Origin: Streptomyces uncialis
GTDB taxonomy: Bacteria > Actinomycetota > Actinomycetes > Streptomycetales > Streptomycetaceae
NCBI RefSeq assembly: GCF_001905345.1
Contig: NZ_LFBV01000009.1
Location: forward strand, 124,001 to 188,000
DNA length: 64,000 bases
Reading direction: 5' to 3'
The translations under genes and the position numbers were made by a program. This document shows, piece by piece, positions 58,877 to 64,000 of this stretch (position 1 is the stretch's first letter; each line of letters opens with the position of its first letter). The notes beneath the pieces are model-generated. The model saw nothing but the letters and a program-made list of their open reading frames with translations. It had not been told where the DNA came from and searched no databases.

Positions 58877-59290
58877 TCAGTTGAGCAGGCTGCCCTGGAG
58901 TTCGGCGCGCAGATCCGGCGTCAGCACCGAACCCGCGCGGTCCACCAGCAGTGCCATCTCGTACCCCACGAGACCGATGTCGGCCTCGGGGTGCGCGAGG
59001 ACGGCCAGCGACGAGCCGTCCGAGACCGACATGATGAAGAGGAAGCCGCGCTCCATCTCCACCACGGTCTGATTGACACTGCCGCCTTCGAAGATCCGGG
59101 ACGCCCCCGCCGTGAGCGAGGTCAGACCGGAGGCGACCGCGGCGAGTTGGTCCGCGCGGTCACGGGGGAAACCTTCGGACATCGCCAGAAGGAGTCCGTC
59201 GGCGGAGACCACCACCGTGTGGGACACCCCGGGGGTGTTGTCCACGAAGTTGGTGATCAACCAGTTCAGGTTCTGTGCCGCCTGGCTCAT
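58877..59290 (-). CDS. cvnB: Conservon roadblock/LC7 protein CvnB
   Basis: A 137-aa protein of the roadblock/LC7 fold, the putative GTPase-activating partner of CvnD. Conserved sequence is LNWLITNFVDNTPGVSHTVV (about 8-27), SADGLLLAMSEGFPRDRADQ (about 28-47), and SDGSSLAVLAHPEADIGLVG. ATG 59290 is chosen because the segment before it is in the upstream gene and is Arg-rich. It lies 10 bases after the end of cvnA. Confidence 0.93.
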   Translation of the reverse strand: MSQAAQNLNWLITNFVDNTPGVSHTVVVSADGLLLAMSEGFPRDRADQLAAVASGLTSLTAGASRIFEGGSVNQTVVEMERGFLFIMSVSDGSSLAVLAHPEADIGLVGYEMALLVDRAGSVLTPDLRAELQGSLLN

Positions 59291-59300
59291 CGGGCTCACA

Positions 59301-62300
59301 CTAACGCTCCTGGTCGTAGGTACTCCCAGAACCACTGCGGTCGTCCTCAGTGTTCTGGCCGTTCTTCTCACTCCCCGCCTGACGCCCCCGCTGAACACCC
59401 TGGCGCAGATTGCTCAGCCTGCCCCGGACGTCCTCGGGGGCCCGGGAGACCTGGGGGCCGCCCTGCGGGGTCTGCTCCGCGGTGCCCTCGACCAGGTTGG
59501 CCCGGGGCACCCGCCGCGGCAGCCCGGAGGAGGTGACCCCGCCCGCCTTGGGTTTACGGAGCTGCTCGGCGCGCTGCCACCGCTCGTCGTTCGTCGAGCG
59601 CCAGTCCACGACACCGGTGCCGTCGGTCCCGGACGGCTCGTCCTGCTCCGCCCGTTCCTGACCGCCGTCGTCCCGGACGGGGTCCGCCGGCCATGGCCGG
59701 TCTTCGCTCGCGGCGCCGTTGCCGTCCGCTGGGGAACCGCGTCGCGGCAGACCGGCGCCGGTCAGCGATTGTCCGGTGGACGCGGCCGTACCGGGACGGT
59801 CGAAGCCTACGCGTTCCGGCGCACCCGCGTCAGCGGGCCCGACGGATTCCGGATAGGGCGTTCCCTCCTGCTGGAGGCCCTGCGGGTACCCGTTCAGGGG
59901 CTGCTGGTCGGCCTGGGGGGCGCCGGTGCCGTAGCCGCTGTAGGGGTCCGTCCCGAATCCGGCCGGATCTTGCTGTGCCGCGTCCGGATACGGGGTCTGC
60001 CGGTACTCGCCGGCCGACTGGAAGAAGGGGTCGTCGTAGCCGCCGCGCCGGGTGGGCTCGTAGCTGTTCGTGGCCGGTTCGTATCCGTCGGACGGGGCTG
60101 TGTATCCGTCCGGCGAAGGCGTGTAACCGTCCGGCGAGGGCGCGTAGCCGCTCTGCGGGTCGTAACCGGTGGGCTGGTCGTAGCCGTCCGGCTGCGGGTA
60201 CCCGTCGTACGGCTGCTGGGTGTCCGCGCCGTAACCGGGGGCGTATCCCGGTCCTTCGGCGGTGCCGGGGCGGCCGTCACCGGCCTCCTGCGCGGCCCTG
60301 CGCTCCTCGCGCAGCAGGGAACGGCCGACCGGGTCGGGATCGCCGGAGCCGTCGGGGACCGCGGCGTAGCGGCTGTCGTCGAAGCCGAGTTCGGCGGCGG
60401 TGCGCAGCGGGGGCTGCTGGTAGGACTGCGGGCCGGGGACGGCCTGCGGCCCGGGGAGCCCGGCCTGCGTCTGCGGCGCCGGGACGCCGGCCGGGCCGTC
60501 GCCGGGGTGCGCCGCTCCGCCGCCGCCGTGGGTGATGACATCGGGGAGCATGACGAGCGACGTGGTCCCGGCCTGCTCGCCCGAGGGGCGGAGCTGGACG
60601 CGGATACCGTGCCGGTCGGCGAGCCTGCCGACCACGAACAGGCCCATGCGCTGGGAGATCGCGGCGTCCACGGTCGGCGGGTTGGCCAGCTTGTGGTTGA
60701 TGTCCGCGAAGTCCTCGGGGGTCAGCCCGATGCCCTTGTCATGGATCTCGATCATGATCCGGCCGTCGGGCAGCCGGGTCGCGGTGACCTTGACCTTGGT
60801 CTGCGGGGACGAGAACGTCGTCGCGTTCTCCAGCAGCTCGGAGAGCAGATGCACCAGGTCGGTGACCGAGCGGCCGTGGATGTCGGCCTCGGGGACCCCG
60901 GACAGCTCGATCCGCTCGTACTGCTCGACCTCCGAGGCGGCGGCCCGCAGCACGTCGACGAGGGCGACCGGCTGGTCCCAGCGGCTGCCCGGCTCCTCGC
61001 CCGCGAGGATGAGCAGGTTCTCGCCGTTGCGCCGCATCCGGGTGGCGAGGTGGTCGAGCCGGAACAGGTTCTCCAGCTGGTCCGGGTCGGCCTCGTTGTT
61101 CTCCAGGTCCGTGATGAGGGTGAGCTGGCCCTCGATGAGGGACTGGTTGCGGCGGGAGAGATTGGTGAAGATCGCGTTGATGTTGCCCCGCAGCAGGGCC
61201 TGTTCGGCGGCGAGCCGGACGGCTTCGCGGTGCACCTGGTCGAAGGCGCGGGCGACCTCGCCTATCTCGTCCGTGGTGTGGATCGGGATCGGCTGGACCC
61301 GGGTGTCGACGCGGCCGGGCTCGGTGCGCGAGAGCTGGTCGACGAGCATCGGCAGCCGTTGTTCGGCGACGCCGAACGCGGCGCTGCGCAGCTGCCGCAT
61401 GGCCCGGCTCATCTGCCGGGCCATGAGTCCGGCCAGGACGAAGGCGGTGAGCAGGGCGAGCACGACGGCCCCGCCGGTGATGAGGGTGTCGCGGCGCGCG
61501 GTGTCCGCGATGCCGGCGGCCTCGTTCACGGCCTTGTCGGCCAGGTCCGCCTCGATGGTGCGGTAGCCGTTGAACTTGAGGGTGTTCACCGCCCACCAGT
61601 TGTCGGCGGTGACGCCGTCACCGGCGAGCTTCTCGCGGGCGCCCTTGGAGGTGTCGGGCAGGGCGGCCATGGCGGCCACCATCTCGGTGGTCGAGGGCGG
61701 TGCCTCGTAGTCGGTCCCGCTAGCGGTGGCCTCGGCGGCGGCCTTCTCGACCTGGGCCTCGTGATCGCTCTTGATCTTGGCGGTGACCCGTTCCAGCTCG
61801 GCCATGTCCTCGGGGGTGCCGCCCCCCGCGTACTCGTCCATGGCGATGCCCTCAAGGTAGGCATAGCTGCTGAGGGCGAGCCGCTGGCGGGCCAGGTCGG
61901 CGGGGGCGGGGCCGGGCTCGACCAGGATGTGCGTACCGACGGAGCGCTGGAGGGAGGCCGCGGCCTTGCCCAGCGAGATGGCGTACACGGTCCGGCCGTA
62001 GCTGGTGATGTTGCCGGTGCCGAGGCCGAGCTCGTTGGCGAACTCCATCAGCGGGTGCTGGACCTCGACGTAGCCCTCCTCGGTCTGCACCCCGGGGAGC
62101 TTGGCGGTGTAGGCGTCGGCGCGCAGGTCGGCGAGATCGCCCTCGACCTTGCGGAAGGTCTCCAGCCTGCGCAGCAGACCGTCCTTGCGGGGCATGTCCC
62201 GGGCGGCGGTGTCGAAGGCGTTCGCCGCCTTGTCGGTCTCCTGCCGGGCCTTGATGACGGCCGGGTCGTCCGTGCGGCCCCGGAGCAGGGGCACGGCGGA

Positions 62301-62633
62301 GACATCGCGTTCGTCGAGCAGCTGGTTGGCGTAGGTGAGGGAGGCCCGGACCAGCCGGGCGGTCGCCTCCGCGTCCTCCGCCTCGTTCCAGGTGTCGATC
62401 GATCCCTTGACCTGGAACCCGCCCATGACGAGTCCGACGAGGACGGGTATCAGGAGGATGGCGTTCAGCCGGGTCGGGACCCGCCAGTTGCGCGGTGAGA
62501 GACGTCCGCCGGTGGGTCCGGCGGGAGGCGGTGGGGTGGAGCCGGGCCGGGACGCGTCGGACCCGGCCGCTCGGGGCGGCGGCGTGAAATTGCCCCGCGC
62601 CGAGGGCTCGGGACCGTTCTTGCTTCGCCTCAC
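59301..62633 (-). CDS. cvnA: Conservon sensor kinase-like protein CvnA
   Basis: A 1110-aa membrane sensor. N-terminal cytoplasmic Pro-rich segment (1-50), TM1 (RLNAILLIPVLVGLVMGGF, about 55-73), a nitrate/nitrite-sensing-like (NIT) extracytoplasmic domain (about 80-380), TM2 (LITGGAVVLALLTAFVLAGL, about 391-410), HAMP-like segment, and a GHKL ATPase domain with LLSELLENATTFSS (N box, about 593-606), IEIHDKGIGL and MGLFVVGRLADRHGI. No response regulator is adjacent, as usual for conservons. The C-terminal 380 residues are low-complexity and contain Tyr-Pro-Ser repeats such as GYTPSPDGYTAPSDGYEP. The GTG at 62633 (VRRSKNGPEPSARG) is the best start; GAGAGG is about 12 bases upstream. Confidence 0.9.
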   Translation of the reverse strand: MRRSKNGPEPSARGNFTPPPRAAGSDASRPGSTPPPPAGPTGGRLSPRNWRVPTRLNAILLIPVLVGLVMGGFQVKGSIDTWNEAEDAEATARLVRASLTYANQLLDERDVSAVPLLRGRTDDPAVIKARQETDKAANAFDTAARDMPRKDGLLRRLETFRKVEGDLADLRADAYTAKLPGVQTEEGYVEVQHPLMEFANELGLGTGNITSYGRTVYAISLGKAAASLQRSVGTHILVEPGPAPADLARQRLALSSYAYLEGIAMDEYAGGGTPEDMAELERVTAKIKSDHEAQVEKAAAEATASGTDYEAPPSTTEMVAAMAALPDTSKGAREKLAGDGVTADNWWAVNTLKFNGYRTIEADLADKAVNEAAGIADTARRDTLITGGAVVLALLTAFVLAGLMARQMSRAMRQLRSAAFGVAEQRLPMLVDQLSRTEPGRVDTRVQPIPIHTTDEIGEVARAFDQVHREAVRLAAEQALLRGNINAIFTNLSRRNQSLIEGQLTLITDLENNEADPDQLENLFRLDHLATRMRRNGENLLILAGEEPGSRWDQPVALVDVLRAAASEVEQYERIELSGVPEADIHGRSVTDLVHLLSELLENATTFSSPQTKVKVTATRLPDGRIMIEIHDKGIGLTPEDFADINHKLANPPTVDAAISQRMGLFVVGRLADRHGIRVQLRPSGEQAGTTSLVMLPDVITHGGGGAAHPGDGPAGVPAPQTQAGLPGPQAVPGPQSYQQPPLRTAAELGFDDSRYAAVPDGSGDPDPVGRSLLREERRAAQEAGDGRPGTAEGPGYAPGYGADTQQPYDGYPQPDGYDQPTGYDPQSGYAPSPDGYTPSPDGYTAPSDGYEPATNSYEPTRRGGYDDPFFQSAGEYRQTPYPDAAQQDPAGFGTDPYSGYGTGAPQADQQPLNGYPQGLQQEGTPYPESVGPADAGAPERVGFDRPGTAASTGQSLTGAGLPRRGSPADGNGAASEDRPWPADPVRDDGGQERAEQDEPSGTDGTGVVDWRSTNDERWQRAEQLRKPKAGGVTSSGLPRRVPRANLVEGTAEQTPQGGPQVSRAPEDVRGRLSNLRQGVQRGRQAGSEKNGQNTEDDRSGSGSTYDQER

Positions 62634-62808
62634 TCGACCAACAACCTCTCGGCGCCGGCACCGATCCTGTGCCGCATCGTCGTCTCCGGGCTGCCCTTGG
62701 CTACTGGGCAGTTCAGCGCATTCCAGCACGTCAGGCTGTGCGATTCCAAACAGTCGGAAGCGACGGTTCCGGCTCCGTGAGGTGACAGATAAAAGGGATA
62801 TAAAGAGC

Positions 62809-62836
62809 GAGCCCCGCCAAAAGGCGGGGCTCTTTG
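62809..62836. terminator. Hairpin between the two conservons
   Basis: A perfect 10-bp stem GAGCCCCGCC / GGCGGGGCTC with AAAA loop, flanked by TTT on the plus side and an A/T-rich stretch on the other. It separates the end of the second cvnD gene from the promoter of cvnA. Confidence 0.8.
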
Positions 62837-62989
62837 TGGCACAGCGGCACCAGTCGACTGCGACACGTGGCGGGCCGTGCTCGAATTCTCTGTCGAAATG
62901 TTATGAACACCGTGACCCGCCGTGTCAAACCCCACAGCGGGCGTCCGTACTCCTACGACAACTGCCGTATACAACTTCCTACTTGGCTG

Positions 62990-63568
62990 CTACCGCAGCC
63001 GGGCCATCAGGGCGTGCTCGACCAGTGTGATCAGGCCACTCTTCGCGTCGGCGCGGTGCCTCGCGTCGGTGGTGATGATCGGTGTGTCGGGCCCGATCTG
63101 AAGTGCCTCACGGACCTCGTCGGGGGTGTAGGGCTGGTGTCCGTCGAAGCCGTTGAGGGCGATGACGAAGGGCAGTCCGGAGTTCTCGAAGTAGTCGACC
63201 GCGGGGAAGCAGTCGGCGAGCCTGCGGGTGTCGACAAGGACGACGGCGCCGATCGCGCCGCGTACGAGGTCGTCCCACATGAACCAGAACCGGTCCTGTC
63301 CGGGAGTGCCGAACAGGTACAGGATCAGGTCCTGGTCGAGTGTGATGCGGCCGAAGTCCATGGCCACCGTGGTGGTGGTCTTGTCCCCGGTGTGGGTCAG
63401 GTCGTCGATGCCCGCGCTCGCGGACGTCATGACGGCCTCGGTACGCAGCGGGTTGATCTCCGAGACCGCGCCGACGAACGTGGTCTTGCCCACGCCGAAC
63501 CCGCCCGCCACCACGATCTTCGCGGAGGTGGTCGAGCGCGTAGCCGAGTCAGAGCTTGCGAAGTCCAC
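62990..63568 (-). CDS. cvnD: Conservon GTP-binding protein CvnD, second copy
   Basis: A 192-aa paralogue of the CvnD at 57584. The P-loop GGFGVGKTTF, FGTPGQDRFW and NGFDG motifs are identical. From RSTTSAK onward (about 181 residues) the two differ only at Ser/His (GSQPYTP versus GHQPYTP) and Ala/Gly (KSALI versus KSGLI). The GTG start is nested in the end of the second cvnC (20-bp overlap), as in the first conservon. Confidence 0.93.
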   Translation of the reverse strand: MDFASSDSATRSTTSAKIVVAGGFGVGKTTFVGAVSEINPLRTEAVMTSASAGIDDLTHTGDKTTTTVAMDFGRITLDQDLILYLFGTPGQDRFWFMWDDLVRGAIGAVVLVDTRRLADCFPAVDYFENSGLPFVIALNGFDGHQPYTPDEVREALQIGPDTPIITTDARHRADAKSGLITLVEHALMARLR

Positions 63569-63959
63569 TGAGCACCCTTTCGAGCAGTGTCACATCAGGC
63601 TGGCCACCGGCGTTCTCGTCGCCACCGGGCTGATGGATGGCGACCAGGCCCGCCTCCGCCAGGTCCGCGACCAGGATCCGGGCCACACCGAGCGGCATCG
63701 ACAGCAGCGCCGAGACCTCGGCGACGGACTTGACCTCACGGCACAGATGGCAGATCCGCTGGTGCTCGGGGAGCAGCCCCATCAGCGCGGCGGGATCCGC
63801 GGTCGTGCTCACGAGGGCCTCGATGGCCAGCTGGTACCGCGGCCTGGTCCGGCCGCCGGTCATCGCGTACGGACGCACCAGCGGCTGGTCGCCTTCGTGC
63901 CCGTACGGCGCGTGATGTGAGGCTCCGTACGGATCGTGAGAGGCGGTTGGCGGGGTCAT
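63549..63959 (-). CDS. cvnC: Conservon protein CvnC, second copy (DUF742)
   Basis: A 136-aa DUF742 protein with the same C-terminal domain as the first CvnC (PLVRPYAMTGGRTRPRYQLA, LPEHQRICHLCREVKSVAEV, PLGVARILVADLAEAGLVAI), but with only a 27-residue N-terminal extension instead of 80. GGAGG lies 4 bases before the ATG at 63959. The cvnB and cvnA genes of this conservon must lie beyond the window end. Confidence 0.92.
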   Translation of the reverse strand: MTPPTASHDPYGASHHAPYGHEGDQPLVRPYAMTGGRTRPRYQLAIEALVSTTADPAALMGLLPEHQRICHLCREVKSVAEVSALLSMPLGVARILVADLAEAGLVAIHQPGGDENAGGQPDVTLLERVLSGLRKL

Positions 63960-64000
63960 GAATCCTCCGGGCGGGACAGCAGGGAGTCTGCGTGCCGTCT

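Noticed and set aside
59073..62498. 1141-aa reading frame on the plus strand
   Set aside because: Shadow of cvnA on the opposite strand; the cvnA frame has clear kinase and membrane features, this one has none.

Overview
The window is high-GC actinobacterial chromosome, almost certainly Streptomyces. Evidence: very strong G/C bias at third codon positions, GTG starts, the gatC-gatA-gatB block, an ilvB-ilvN-ilvC-serA block behind a leader-peptide attenuator, tandem conservons (cvnABCD), and an acyl-CoA carboxylase beta/epsilon pair. From memory, unchecked, the gene order resembles the SCO5498-SCO5544 part of the S. coelicolor core chromosome. Most of the window is ordinary core genome with small accessory insertions.

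Layout. 0.2-3.9 kb: tRNA amidotransferase gatC, gatA, a small gene and gatB, closed by a strong terminator. 4-8 kb: MMPL transporter, GNAT acetyltransferase, a small membrane protein. 8.3-12.4 kb: a 61-aa gene, a giant LuxR (LAL) regulator, a DUF6191-like protein. 12.4-16.1 kb: lipoprotein sugar dehydrogenase, aldo/keto reductase, D-2-hydroxyacid dehydrogenase. 16.5-20.4 kb: a membrane PAS-GGDEF-EAL protein with a large His-rich insert and a degenerate EAL domain. 20.4-26.8 kb: leader peptide, attenuator, ilvB, ilvN, ilvC, serA. 26.8-30.7 kb: MFS exporter with divergent TetR, then MerR with a divergent imine-reductase-like gene. 30.7-34.9 kb: PucR-type regulator divergent from proline dehydrogenase and pruA. 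34.9-37.4 kb: nitroreductase, GNAT, and a secreted protein of three Cys-containing repeats. 37.5-43.7 kb: a 41-aa gene, leuB, ilvE, a TetR gene bracketed by inverted repeat arrays, and cimA behind a probable leader peptide and attenuator. 43.7-47.8 kb: membrane protein, lipoprotein, I36-like secreted protein, YceI. 47.9-54.6 kb: two large secreted carbohydrate-active enzymes, GH101 and PL8. 54.8-56.7 kb: pccB/accE. 57.6-64 kb: one complete conservon (cvnA-B-C-D, minus strand) and the D and C genes of a second, cut by the window end.

The branched-chain amino acid theme (ilvBNC, leuB, ilvE, cimA) is spread over 23 kb. At least two of its units (ilvB, probably cimA) are preceded by short peptides followed by T-tailed hairpins, so ribosome-mediated attenuation is a common control mode. 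Proline catabolism forms a self-contained PucR-putB-pruA unit.

The structure least explained by genes is a dispersed repeat family built on the 20-base core AGGGGCGCGGGGAACTGCGC and its reverse complement, at six places (window start, 7.8-8.2, 24.4-25.0, 40.4-40.7, 41.5-41.7, 56.8-57.5 kb). Within an array the minus-oriented copies come first and the plus-oriented copies last. At 40.4-41.7 kb the two orientations bracket one tetR gene like a cassette; at 57.1-57.5 kb six copies form a regular 70-bp tandem array.
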